Shown here: positions 19,081-26,139 of the stretch, piece after piece
Numbering within the stretch: position 1 is the first letter of the stretch
Layout of the letters: every line of letters starts with the position of its first letter
NCBI GenBank assembly: GCA_946811185.2
Contig: OX328096.1
Coordinates: 71,299,345-71,363,344, forward strand
DNA from: Hippopus hippopus
Lineage: Eukaryota; Mollusca; Bivalvia; Cardiida; Cardiidae
Length of the DNA: 64,000 bases
Direction of reading: 5' to 3'
Made by a program: the position numbers and the translations under genes
The notes under the pieces: model-generated
Told to the model about the DNA's origin: nothing
The model's database searches: none
What the model saw: only the letters and a program-made list of their open reading frames with translations

Positions 19081-19440
19081 TTTATTACTGATATATATTA
19101 GTTATTACTAATATATATGTGGTTGAGACCTCCATATATACGTCACTCGTATTACTATGAGCGAATACTTAGCGGGGATCTACGCGATTTTCGACGCGAT
19201 TTTCGACGCGATTTTCGACGCGATTTTTAACGCGATTTTCGACGCGATTTTCGACGCGATTTTCGACGCGATTCTCCGGGGATTATGCCCTTATTACTTA
19301 TGAGCAAATATCATGATTCAAAACTAAAGCTGCACGAAAAATTTATTTTCACCCGTCGACCCGGAGTCGACTCATTCGCCGAGTCTCGTGAGGCGAAGCC
19401 TTCCCCGCCTCCCGGCAGGGAGGTGCGGGGCGAGACATCC
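19081..19440. promoter_or_regulatory. Largest intergenic region: iterons and palindromes, candidate origin or control region
   Basis: It holds an AT palindrome ATATATATTAG / CTAATATATAT (19091-19118), eight head-to-tail 12-bp units ACGCGATTTTCG (19182-19277), then a cluster of GC-rich CTCG hairpins (19355 onward). There is no ORF. It lies between two genes transcribed in the same direction. Confidence 0.55.
19182..19277. repeat. Eight 12-bp tandem repeats (ACGCGATTTTCG)
   Basis: Units start at 19182, 19194, 19206, 19218, 19230, 19242, 19254 and 19266. The fourth ends TA and the last ends TCC; the others are identical. The regular period and the CG-rich/T-run alternation resemble iterons or an array of protein-binding sites. 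Confidence 0.9.
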
Positions 19441-19477
19441 CTAGGATGTGACACTTGGGTCGAACCCAAGCGAGACA
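19355..19477. repeat. Cluster of at least four CTCG-type hairpins
   Basis: GTCGAC-CCGGA-GTCGAC (19355-19371); TTCGCC...GGCGAA around GAGTCTCGTGA (19375-19397); a long imperfect stem from CCCCGCCTCCC to GCGGGG followed by CGAGACA (19403-19437); ACATCC-CTA-GGATGT (about 19435-19449); CTTGGG-TCGAA-CCCAAG followed by CGAGACA (19454-19477). The last two supply the C-terminal codons and stop of the next gene. Confidence 0.75.
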
Positions 19478-20139
19478 CGATTCTTCTCAACCAACCTCCG
19501 AAAGGACTCGCGCGCTTCTTGCCTCCCTCTCTCGATTAAATCCTCTTCGTTTTCGGTGGTCTTCTTAACTTTCATTCTTATCTCACTCTTCATCTTCTTG
19601 TACTTCTCTTGTTCATCCATGATAAGTTTAAATTCTTCGTTCGAAATACAATTATCGACTAAAGCCTTCGAAATATGCGAGGCGACTGTATCGAGCTTAG
19701 CATCAGCTATCATTCGAATCTTTCGATGTTTTTCCGACTTGGTTCTCGAATTCTTTACCACGTATTTCCCTAGAAGGGAAAGAAGTCCGGTTACCGCAGC
19801 TGAGGCTTCTAATGCTATGACGGCTGGGATAGCCACGGCAGTGGATAGTAAACCGATTCCACCTACCCCTGAAGCCATAGTTATCGTGATCAAAACCGTG
19901 TCTACACTGTCCACGATTCTCGCCGCCCTAAGATACTTCTTCGCGAGGGCGTCTCTTTCATGAATTTCGCTTTCGAGGAACTTTTGTACCTCGGATATCT
20001 TTTGTAGTCGGTAGGAATGTCCTCCACTCTGATTCCCTCTCCCTCGCCGAGTCTCGGGAGGCGAGGCGGTCAGCAGAGAAGCATCCTCTAAAGGTGGCGC
20101 GTTTGGATAAATTTTCGTATACTCTTGATCCGCTATCAT
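19441..20139 (-). CDS. Conserved Polinton protein with hydrophobic hairpin (unknown function)
   Basis: A 232-residue protein that I recognise as a recurrent Polinton/adintovirus protein without known function. After a proline-rich N-terminus (NAPPLED) comes HSYRLQKISEVQKFLESE, then two hydrophobic segments (about residues 84-118; VDTVLITITMASGVGGIGLL and AVIALEASAAVTGLLSLLG) that could form a membrane hairpin. A long charged helical C-terminal half follows. Membrane association is inference. CTCG-type inserts affect both ends: one at 20043-20065 adds SPPETRRGRG in the N-terminal part, and another supplies the last residues (SLGFDPS) and the stop. The start is fused to TTATAAAATG. Confidence 0.75.
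   Translation of the reverse strand: MIADQEYTKIYPNAPPLEDASLLTASPPETRRGRGNQSGGHSYRLQKISEVQKFLESEIHERDALAKKYLRAARIVDSVDTVLITITMASGVGGIGLLSTAVAIPAVIALEASAAVTGLLSLLGKYVVKNSRTKSEKHRKIRMIADAKLDTVASHISKALVDNCISNEEFKLIMDEQEKYKKMKSEIRMKVKKTTENEEDLIERGRQEARESFRRLVEKNRVSLGFDPSVTS
20043..20065. repeat. CTCG-type hairpin insert in the 232-codon gene
   Basis: Stem CTCGCC / GGCGAG with loop GAGTCTCGGGA. It is nearly the same as the copy at 19375-19397 (loop GAGTCTCGTGA), which shows a sub-family. Confidence 0.7.
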
Positions 20140-20148
20140 TTTATAAGG

Positions 20149-20523
20149 CTAGACTAAAAATTTCACGAAACAGATCTTATCAGCCGCTGGTATCTCGATC
20201 GGTTGCTTGGAGAAGTTATAAATATAGACTAAGATATCATCAACCTCATTATCGAGATGTATTCCATTAAAGAAGGTTAAACTACCTTTCCATTTATCGC
20301 AAACGGATATCAGCACAACGCCTCGCGTGGTTACATATCCAAACCCTAACGAAAGTTTCAGGCTATCGCGCGGAGGAACCTTGATAGCTACTTGCGAGTA
20401 TATTTCCCATCTTAGAGGGTCTCGCTTTCTCGGAGGATATTTTACCGGGAGGGGCTTCCAAAATACCTCCTTGACGGTCTGCCAGGTCTTGTGCGGTTTT
20501 TTACCGAACTTATGAACCTCCAT
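20149..20523 (-). CDS. dUTPase-fold-like protein, probably non-catalytic
   Basis: A 124-residue protein. The pattern from residue 45 on (AIKVPPRDSLKLSLGFGYVT, then KGSLTFFNGIHLDNEVDDIL, then VYIYNFSKQPIEIPAADKIC) follows the strand order of trimeric dUTPases. The positions match motif 3 (where G-x-I-D-x-D-Y-x-G would be expected) and the ending where G-x-R-x-A-Q is expected. The catalytic Asp-Tyr context is not conserved, so a structural or regulatory role is more likely than dUTP hydrolysis. Adenoviruses also carry dUTPase-derived proteins without activity. The start is fused to ATATTAAAATG. Confidence 0.55.
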   Translation of the reverse strand: MEVHKFGKKPHKTWQTVKEVFWKPLPVKYPPRKRDPLRWEIYSQVAIKVPPRDSLKLSLGFGYVTTRGVVLISVCDKWKGSLTFFNGIHLDNEVDDILVYIYNFSKQPIEIPAADKICFVKFLV

Positions 20524-20545
20524 TTTAATATAGAATTATATTAGT

Positions 20546-21136
20546 TTATAATATAGCCCCTAAGATAGGGATATTAGCGAACGGACTATTTGGTCCGAGT
20601 AAAAGCCCTCGTCCATCATAAATCTTACCTCCCCGCTTTAAATACAACCCATCACCGTAGGAATCGAGCCCAGAACCTTTATGCGGCTTTAAGTATAATC
20701 CGCATCCATCGGTTTCAACTCGACAAAGGCATCCCCCTTTTTTAAGGAAAAGGCCCGACCCTAAGGCTTTCTGTACGCCCGTCTGTGCCAGTCCCGAAAG
20801 GGCACCGACGCCTAGTGCCGGTAAAACAGTCCTTGCGAGCATCGGTAAAGCTCTAGCTGCCAACCCGGCCAACATACCTAGAAAACCTCCCTCGACTCGC
20901 GTGTTGTACTTCAGTTGCCTAGCGGTCATTTTAATCGTGACACCCTTGCCTTCGTTATAGGCTTTAGCCATTTTTCTCGCTTGAGAATCGGTAATGGCTA
21001 AAACGTCTTCTCCTTCTAAATCTTCGTGAGCTAATCGTAAACTTACCGGACAACCAGCATTTACGGCGTGCTGAAGCTTTTCCTTTTGGCCATCAGAGAT
21101 ATTTACTTTGACCTTTGTGCTATAACTATTTGCCAT
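20546..21136 (-). CDS. pX-like core/minor capsid protein
   Basis: A 196-residue protein. Residues 1-80 are polar (TKVKVNISDGQKEKLQHAV, ITDSQARKMAKAY); then comes a hydrophobic Gly/Ala segment (about 85-120; GGFLGMLAGLAARALP), followed by repeated GSGLFLKKGG, GCGLYLKP and GDGLYLKRGG motifs and a hydrophobic end. This is the layout of adintovirus/Polinton proteins compared with adenovirus core protein X/mu and pVI. A virion-internal, DNA- or membrane-associated role is inferred. The start is TATATTAAAATG. Confidence 0.65.
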   Translation of the reverse strand: MANSYSTKVKVNISDGQKEKLQHAVNAGCPVSLRLAHEDLEGEDVLAITDSQARKMAKAYNEGKGVTIKMTARQLKYNTRVEGGFLGMLAGLAARALPMLARTVLPALGVGALSGLAQTGVQKALGSGLFLKKGGCLCRVETDGCGLYLKPHKGSGLDSYGDGLYLKRGGKIYDGRGLLLGPNSPFANIPILGAIL

Positions 21137-21142
21137 TTTAAT

Positions 21143-21175
21143 ATAAATATATATTTTTTTCTAATATATATTTAT
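21143..21175. terminator. AT hairpin between penton and pX-like genes
   Basis: Perfect 13-bp arms ATAAATATATATT / AATATATATTTAT with a 7-nt pyrimidine loop, just upstream of the pX-like start. Possible RNA 3'-end signal for the penton gene. Confidence 0.45.
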
Positions 21176-21185
21176 GGACACTCAA

Positions 21186-21228
21186 CCCTGACGAGCATCC
21201 CAGACGAGCTGGTCGAGTCAGGGCGAGT
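21186..21228. repeat. Nested CTCG hairpin after the penton stop
   Basis: CCCTGACGAGCA and GGGCGAGT are split by a second unit, CCAG-ACGAG-CTGG-T-CGAGTCA (200-220). Without it the outer unit equals the copy at 23718-23739. The element abuts the TAA stop of the penton gene. Confidence 0.75.
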
Positions 21229-22004
21229 TACCTCGCTTCCCTGATATGAAAGCGTATGGTTAAATTTTCACCCCTAAGATTCAGTAAATTACCGTCCTGA
21301 TCCGTGATGCTTACGTCTAGGTTATGTATTTCGTCTAGCGTTATCGGTAGGTATACCAGGTTAATTGGCGATTCGATTATCTTATATCCCGGCGCCACAT
21401 CCGGGAAGAAGGAATAAATAACGTTTTTCGTCGTGCCGTTAAGGTAACTACCCGAAACAATATCCACGTTGACGAGCAAACTGTTTATGCTAAGAATGTT
21501 GACCACGTTTTCCGACTCGTGAAAGCCTCGCGTATATTTAGCGCGAGTAAATCCTAATACTCTAGCGAGGGACGCCGGTTGATTAAAATCTACTTGGTAT
21601 CCCTCTTCTAAAGTAAGGACGGACTTTAGGGTGTTGGTGTTCGCGGAAATGTTAATATAATGCCCTTCATTTACTGCGTCGTAATGACCCTTCTTTCTCA
21701 TTTCCTGGTGAATGGTATCATTAATGTCGACGAGATCGTAACTACCCTCCGGTATTTTGATTTTGACCCACGAATTACCATCGTCCGGAGAATAAACGAA
21801 TGTGTTGTTCGTATCGTCGATATTCGGAAAGGAGTAGTAAGTTTCGAGGTTTACTAAAGCTATTTCGTACACTTTACTCTTATCCAGCATAATGGGAGGA
21901 TTAAACCTCGTTCTGAAACGCGTTTTGTTATCGCTTACTATAATTTGAAACGATGTCTTGTGCTCCGTGTTTCTTGCGATTTGCCTTAAAAGGTCTTCGG
22001 TCAT
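21228..22004 (-). CDS. Penton (minor capsid, single jelly-roll family)
   Basis: A 258-residue protein recognised as the Maverick/adintovirus penton, which forms the vertices of the capsid. Typical stretches are the N-terminal FQIIVSDNKTRFRTRFNPPI, VYEIALVNLETYYSFPNI, the middle YKIIESPINLVYLPI and the C-terminal LTIRFHIREAR. The start is fused to TTATAAAATG, 10 bp after the stop of the 119-codon gene. The ORF is intact. The assignment is by pattern recognition. Confidence 0.85.
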   Translation of the reverse strand: MTEDLLRQIARNTEHKTSFQIIVSDNKTRFRTRFNPPIMLDKSKVYEIALVNLETYYSFPNIDDTNNTFVYSPDDGNSWVKIKIPEGSYDLVDINDTIHQEMRKKGHYDAVNEGHYINISANTNTLKSVLTLEEGYQVDFNQPASLARVLGFTRAKYTRGFHESENVVNILSINSLLVNVDIVSGSYLNGTTKNVIYSFFPDVAPGYKIIESPINLVYLPITLDEIHNLDVSITDQDGNLLNLRGENLTIRFHIREAR

Positions 22005-22014
22005 TTTATAATAG

Positions 22015-22374
22015 CTAAATATTTCCTTTTATGTCATCGATAATACTTTTTAGTATATCGTAAAAAGCGCATACTAGATAAGTTTTTGTGGTTCCTTCTG
22101 TTAGTTCATCAAATAAACGACGAACCTCAGCCGTGTTAGTTAAATCTCGTTCTAATTTTATCATCGCGTCATATAAACCCCTCAATTTTATTACCATTGG
22201 CCAAGGTATATCGCTTTCATCATCATCTGCCTCTCGGAGTTTCTCTAATTCCCCTACTTCATTGCCAAACACTAAACCCCTAAAGTCAAAACCGCTAAGA
22301 CCGTATTCCTCCATGAACTTATCCGTTATATAAAAAGTTATGTTCATAGCAGTCTCTATTTTATTTCTCGCCAT
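22015..22374 (-). CDS. Unknown 119-residue viral protein
   Basis: An acidic, probably mostly helical protein (KLREADDDESDIPWPMVIKL, then EVRRLFDELTEGTTK). I do not recognise a family. It lies between ATPase and penton on the same strand with a TTATAAAATG start. Its position in the morphogenesis cluster suggests a virion or assembly role, which is inference only. Confidence 0.7.
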   Translation of the reverse strand: MARNKIETAMNITFYITDKFMEEYGLSGFDFRGLVFGNEVGELEKLREADDDESDIPWPMVIKLRGLYDAMIKLERDLTNTAEVRRLFDELTEGTTKTYLVCAFYDILKSIIDDIKGNI

Positions 22375-22415
22375 TTTATAACCATAATTAATATATCTTT
22401 CTTAAGTTATTTCAT

Positions 22416-23198
22416 TTATTGTACCGAATTCGGCAGGTAGAAACTATCGATACCGTTTCTATACTTCCCATCGTGTTTTTTACTGGTAAGATCGATGATG
22501 GCAAAACCGTGCGGTTTCTCCCACGACTTCTGGCAGAATCTTCTAAACTCGTCCTTAGGCATATCTTCACCCACATGATCGTTATAAATGTGGTTAACGT
22601 TCTTTAAGTCTTGCGGAAAGAGGCAGATAAAATTTGCGTTCTCTCTGATGGTTTGCCTCGGCAGTCTAAAGTAATTTTGTGAGAGGTAAAAACAGTCCAC
22701 GTTGCTATGCCTTCCTCGAACGTAATAACACTCACATTTATTCTGCCTCTCTAAAAGCAGGTCGTCGAAGATGATCAGGTTTTTATTTTGCGAGTTTAGC
22801 TCTTTCGGATCGGGCACATCGCTCGCGTTCTCGAAGAAGTTGCAATCTATATCCGATTTGATCTTGGTCGTTTTGCTCCATTCGTCGAGCAAAGCAGTAG
22901 GGGGTACACCCGATTCTCGTATCTCGTCACGCATGTTAAACAACCTCAGGATGCAGTCCTTGGGTAATCTTTCTTCGAAGGCCTTTTTTAGTAATCGATA
23001 TTCCGGTTGAAAAAGACTTTTTCCAAAGATGCTTAAATCGTTGTAGTCGAGCCAACCGGGTCTAAGTAAAAGGTTTAACAATAGGGTCGTTTTTCCGCAT
23101 CCCGATTTGCCTATGATTAAACCTCTGATACTCCTAGGAAAAAGAGGGTGGTTAAACCTCGATGCGTCTTCATTCCACGATAGATTCATGATCTCCAT
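22416..23198 (-). CDS. Genome-packaging ATPase (FtsK/HerA type)
   Basis: A 260-residue protein. Walker A is GKSGCGKT at residues 30-37, preceded by GLII; Walker B is LIIFDD at 141-146; the downstream YLSQNYF (about 171-177) fits the sensor region of the viral A32-like packaging ATPases. It pumps DNA into the preformed capsid. All motifs are intact. The start at 23198 is fused to TTATATAAAATG, the mirror image of the PLA2 start 32 bp away. Confidence 0.9.
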   Translation of the reverse strand: MEIMNLSWNEDASRFNHPLFPRSIRGLIIGKSGCGKTTLLLNLLLRPGWLDYNDLSIFGKSLFQPEYRLLKKAFEERLPKDCILRLFNMRDEIRESGVPPTALLDEWSKTTKIKSDIDCNFFENASDVPDPKELNSQNKNLIIFDDLLLERQNKCECYYVRGRHSNVDCFYLSQNYFRLPRQTIRENANFICLFPQDLKNVNHIYNDHVGEDMPKDEFRRFCQKSWEKPHGFAIIDLTSKKHDGKYRNGIDSFYLPNSVQ

Positions 23199-23232
23199 TT
23201 TATATAAGATTTTTTATTTATTATATAAAATG
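23196..23232. promoter_or_regulatory. Divergent, mirror-symmetric start region (ATPase / PLA2)
   Basis: CATTTTATATAA (23196-23207) and TTATATAAAATG (23221-23232) are exact inverse complements, so the two divergent start codons are separated by only 31 bp, a TATA-like motif touching each. Any 5' leaders must be very short or overlap the opposite gene. Confidence 0.7.
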
Positions 23233-23649
23233 TACTGCGTTAAGTGTAAGAGACGTACCGATACGAAAGATTTAAGCTACGTGGTTAGTAAAATTAACAG
23301 GAATATGAAACGCGGGAAATGCGCGGTTTGCGGGATAACTAAAACCCAATTTGTATCAGGATCTACGCCGACGGGGGGATCCTTGCTAAACAAAGTCATA
23401 AACAACATGCCTTTCGAAATGCTTCTACCCGGTTATAATTTTACGGGACCTGGTACTAAGCTGAAGAAAAGACTCAACCCGGATTTAACGCCGAAGAAGT
23501 GGAGCAAACCGATTAACCGCGTCGATAAGGCCGCTTACAACCATGATGTCTGTTATCTTAAGCACAATGACACAGCCACGAGAAACGCGGTGTGTGACAA
23601 GAATATGTTGAAGGAATTGGATGGTATTTACAACCCTTCTATTAGATAA
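23230..23649 (+). CDS. Phospholipase A2 domain protein (parvovirus VP1-type)
   Basis: A 139-residue protein. The N-terminus has a zinc-ribbon-like CxxC pair (CVKC near 3-6 and CAVC near 36-39), common in adintovirus and adenovirus-related proteins. A PLA2 domain follows: the calcium loop YNFTGPGTKL, then the catalytic YNHDVCY with the His-Asp pair. Virion PLA2s of this kind act on endosomal membranes during entry. The real start is the ATG at 23230 after TTATATA, not the longer in-frame extension that overlaps the ATPase gene. Intact. Confidence 0.9.
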   Translation: MYCVKCKRRTDTKDLSYVVSKINRNMKRGKCAVCGITKTQFVSGSTPTGGSLLNKVINNMPFEMLLPGYNFTGPGTKLKKRLNPDLTPKKWSKPINRVDKAAYNHDVCYLKHNDTATRNAVCDKNMLKELDGIYNPSIR

Positions 23650-23652
23650 AAG

Positions 23653-23757
23653 ATGGAATGGGGTTTGGTAAGTAGACTCATAGGTACGAAGATGCAGTTC
23701 GGAATGGGGGTGGTAATCCCTGACGAGCAGGGCGAGTCAAAAAAAACCCGAAAATGA
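23653..23757 (+). pseudogene. Remnant of the integrase N-terminal region
   Basis: A 34-codon frame beginning MEWGLVSRLIG. Polinton integrases typically begin with an MEW-like segment and a short N-terminal domain of some 80 residues before the HKPVRR stretch. Here that region is reduced to this short piece, followed by a CTCG hairpin (23718-23739) and a stop that overlaps the ATG of the main integrase ORF. I read it as a collapsed N-terminus; it could also be a separate leader peptide. Confidence 0.4.
23718..23739. repeat. CTCG hairpin just before the integrase ORF
   Basis: CCCTG-ACGAG-CAGGG followed by CGAGTCA, in inverse orientation to the copies in polB. It lies where the integrase N-terminus should be continuous. 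Confidence 0.8.
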
Positions 23758-24656
23758 CAACTCTGGCGGAGGAATTGCACAAACCCGTAAGACGAAGGTT
23801 TAAGAAGAGGAGGGTTATAGTGAACGGTATCGATAGTATATGGGCCGCGGATTTAGTCGACATGCGCGCTTTTTCTAAGTATAATCGGGGCAATAATTAT
23901 CTTCTCGCTGTGATCGACATCTTTTCGAAGTATGGGTGGTTGGTCCCGTTGAAAAACAAGACGGGCAAGGTGACGGCAGAAGCGTTTAAAGCTATTTTTA
24001 AGGAAAGAAAGCCAGAGAAATTGTGGGTCGATGAAGGTCGGGAGTTCTACAACAAAGACGTAAAAGCGTTGGTTCAATTGTATTCCACGCAAAACGAAGA
24101 GAAATCTAGCGTCGTTGAACGATGGATTAGAACGATGAAGGAGAAGATGTGGAAGTATTTCTCCGCCAACTCTACGAACGTTTACATCGATGTCTTGCAA
24201 GATCTCGTTAAGGAGTATAATAATACTATCCATTCCTCTATTAAAATGACGCCGGTAGAGGCTAGTAAGAAAGAGAATGAAACTACGGTTTGGAGAAACC
24301 TTTACCCTCATAGTGTAGAAGAAAAAGCGCCTAAGTTTTCCGTGGGTGATAGGGTAAGGATAGCAAAAAAGAAAAGGACCTTTGAGAAGGGTTATACGAC
24401 GAGATGGACGGAAGAGGTTTTCACGATTTCGGAGGTGAAGGATACTTCACCCGTAACCTATAAAATTAGGGATCTTAATGGCGAACAAATCGAAGGCACG
24501 TTTTACGAAGCTGAACTGCAGAAAACTAGTCAAGAGGTGTATAGGATAGAAAAGGTTATTAGGAAGCTAAAAAAGAAGTCTCTCGTAAAGTGGAAAGGCT
24601 ACCCCAAGGAATTCAACTCGTGGATAGATAACAATAATATTAAAGAATTAAAATGA
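23754..24656 (+). CDS. int: Integrase (DDE, retroviral type) with chromodomain
   Basis: A 300-residue protein that inserts the linear element into host DNA. The DDE core is visible: D33 in IWAADLVDM, D93 in LWVDEGREFYN and E122 in SSVVERW. The C-terminal segment has an SH3-like part (FSVGDRVRIAKKK) and a chromodomain (about 262-299; IEKVIRKLKKKSLVKWKGYP and NSWIDNNN), which may guide target choice. Compared with the family the first ~80 residues are missing, and the ORF starts at the TLAEELHKPVRRRF block. The start codon has no TATA-like motif, unlike most genes here. The stop overlaps the protease start (ATGA). Confidence 0.93.
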   Translation: MTTLAEELHKPVRRRFKKRRVIVNGIDSIWAADLVDMRAFSKYNRGNNYLLAVIDIFSKYGWLVPLKNKTGKVTAEAFKAIFKERKPEKLWVDEGREFYNKDVKALVQLYSTQNEEKSSVVERWIRTMKEKMWKYFSANSTNVYIDVLQDLVKEYNNTIHSSIKMTPVEASKKENETTVWRNLYPHSVEEKAPKFSVGDRVRIAKKKRTFEKGYTTRWTEEVFTISEVKDTSPVTYKIRDLNGEQIEGTFYEAELQKTSQEVYRIEKVIRKLKKKSLVKWKGYPKEFNSWIDNNNIKELK

Positions 24657-25054
24657 CGAGGGTGATATTGCCGAATAAACCATTAAGCAATTTAGAGTTG
24701 GAAGATGCGGCGGAACGACTAGGGATCCCTTCTTTCAGGGGCGTTTTCTTACTAGATACATTACCGAAAAAACCGACTATAAAGGAGTGTGGTATACTGA
24801 ACTTCGATAAAAGCGGAGGTCCTGGTACACACTGGGTCGCATGGTATAAAAACGGTCAGACTAAGATTTATTTCGATAGTTACGGAATACAACCACCTAA
24901 CGAAATTCGAGAGTATCTAAAGAGTCCGATATACTATAATACCGATCAAATACAGCCCGCAGGACAGGTATTTTGCGGCCACTTATGCTTGTACGTTCTA
25001 AAAGAATTAGCTTCGGGGACACCATTTCAAGACGTTTTAAATAGTTTATTTTAG
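24653..25054 (+). CDS. Adenain-type cysteine protease
   Basis: A 133-residue protein. It matches the adenovirus/Polinton maturation protease: His60 in GTHWVAWY, Asp75 in YFDSYG, Gln101 and Cys108 in QPAGQVFCGHLC, with the seven-residue Gln-Cys spacing of adenain. It would cleave capsid precursors such as the pVI-like and pX-like proteins. Its ATG overlaps the integrase TGA by 4 nt, so translation must be coupled, re-initiated or from a separate RNA. Intact. Confidence 0.92.
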   Translation: MTRVILPNKPLSNLELEDAAERLGIPSFRGVFLLDTLPKKPTIKECGILNFDKSGGPGTHWVAWYKNGQTKIYFDSYGIQPPNEIREYLKSPIYYNTDQIQPAGQVFCGHLCLYVLKELASGTPFQDVLNSLF

Positions 25055-25065
25055 TATTATAAAAT

Positions 25066-26139
25066 ATGCCCGTAGACAAATTCGGACGGATGAAAGGCGA
25101 TAAAACGGAGGAGGGCGGTGATGGTGTGTCACTCGCTTACGTGAACAATAACTTTTTACGCGTGGATGGAACGACCGCTGTTACTGGTTCTATAGACATG
25201 AATGGTAATACATTAACGAGGGTTAGTAACCCGATAAATTCGCACGACGTGGCGACTAAGGATTACGTGGATGGAACTTCGAGTGGGGGGTGGGTAAAAG
25301 AAAACGGGGGGTATCAGGCACTCGGATTTATAAATATGGGTTTCAACGAGATCCGAAATGTTAAGGAACCTAAAGAACCTAGTGAAGTTGCTACTAAGAA
25401 GTATGTTGACAACTTCAATCGAGCCTTCGTTTATAGAGATGGAAGGTGGTTTCAGGCAATTGATGCAATCTCTATGGGAGGGCAAGTAATTAACAATCTC
25501 GGAACCCCTACGAGACACGATCAGGCTGCTAGTAAGTTTTACGTAGATACCACCGTAGATAAGGCTACTGCGGATGAAAAAGCTTTCATTAAGAACCCTC
25601 TCGGTTATTTCTTTGAAGGTAGTGGCCCTATTTTTATGGGCAACAACGAGCTTAGCGAATTAAGAACCCCCAAGGGTGACCGTGAAGCTGTGAATAAATC
25701 GTATGTCGATATTTTAATTCGAGGCCTATCAAATAAAATCAATTCAAAGAAAACTATTATAACCGTGTTTGCGGAAGAAAACGGGCCGATTGCAAACGGT
25801 AACTTCGAATTCTCCTTCGGTAATGGTAATTCAGGTAGAAAACATAGTTTGGGAGGTTATTGTATGGCTGCGAGTGGAAGAATCTTACGTGGGAGTTTAG
25901 CAGTCGTAAAGGACGCTCGTGATGCACCAGAAGAAGAGATTATAATTAATATAACGGTAAACGCTATAGAGAAGCCTGACTACCCTATTACAAAAAAAGT
26001 AAACAGCAGTTGTAGCTGTTCCACTTTTCTGATACCGTTAGAGGTAAATAAATGTGACATCATAAACTTTATCTCGAGGACAGACAGTCGTAATATAACA
26101 CACTCTTATATATCTATCTTGATAGAATTAGATTTATAA
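25066..26139 (+). CDS. Fibre-like attachment protein
   Basis: A 357-residue protein with four repeats of a tail-fibre motif. The repeats end in VATKDYVD, VATKKYVD, AASKFYVD and AVNKSYVD, each preceded by a hydrophobic M-G-x-N segment (SIDMNGNTLTRVSNP, FINMGFNEIRNV, AISMGGQVINNLGTP, PIFMGNNELSELRTP). This pattern is typical of trimeric fibre shafts in phages and Polintons. The last ~130 residues (from KKTIITVFAEENG) form a beta-rich head. A host-attachment role is inferred. The start is ATTATAAAATATG. The stop lies in a terminator-like hairpin. Confidence 0.8.
   Translation: MPVDKFGRMKGDKTEEGGDGVSLAYVNNNFLRVDGTTAVTGSIDMNGNTLTRVSNPINSHDVATKDYVDGTSSGGWVKENGGYQALGFINMGFNEIRNVKEPKEPSEVATKKYVDNFNRAFVYRDGRWFQAIDAISMGGQVINNLGTPTRHDQAASKFYVDTTVDKATADEKAFIKNPLGYFFEGSGPIFMGNNELSELRTPKGDREAVNKSYVDILIRGLSNKINSKKTIITVFAEENGPIANGNFEFSFGNGNSGRKHSLGGYCMAASGRILRGSLAVVKDARDAPEEEIIINITVNAIEKPDYPITKKVNSSCSCSTFLIPLEVNKCDIINFISRTDSRNITHSYISILIELDL

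Noticed and set aside
19182..19277. CRISPR-like array
   Set aside because: The units are contiguous 12-mers without spacers, in eukaryotic/viral DNA.
19448..19963. Plus-strand ORF of 171 codons
   Set aside because: Shadow of the 232-codon minus-strand gene, which has family similarity and a TATAAAATG start.
23754..24656. LTR retrotransposon, because of the retroviral-type integrase
   Set aside because: No reverse transcriptase, gag or LTR; the gene set, 6-bp TSD and TIRs define a Maverick/Polinton.
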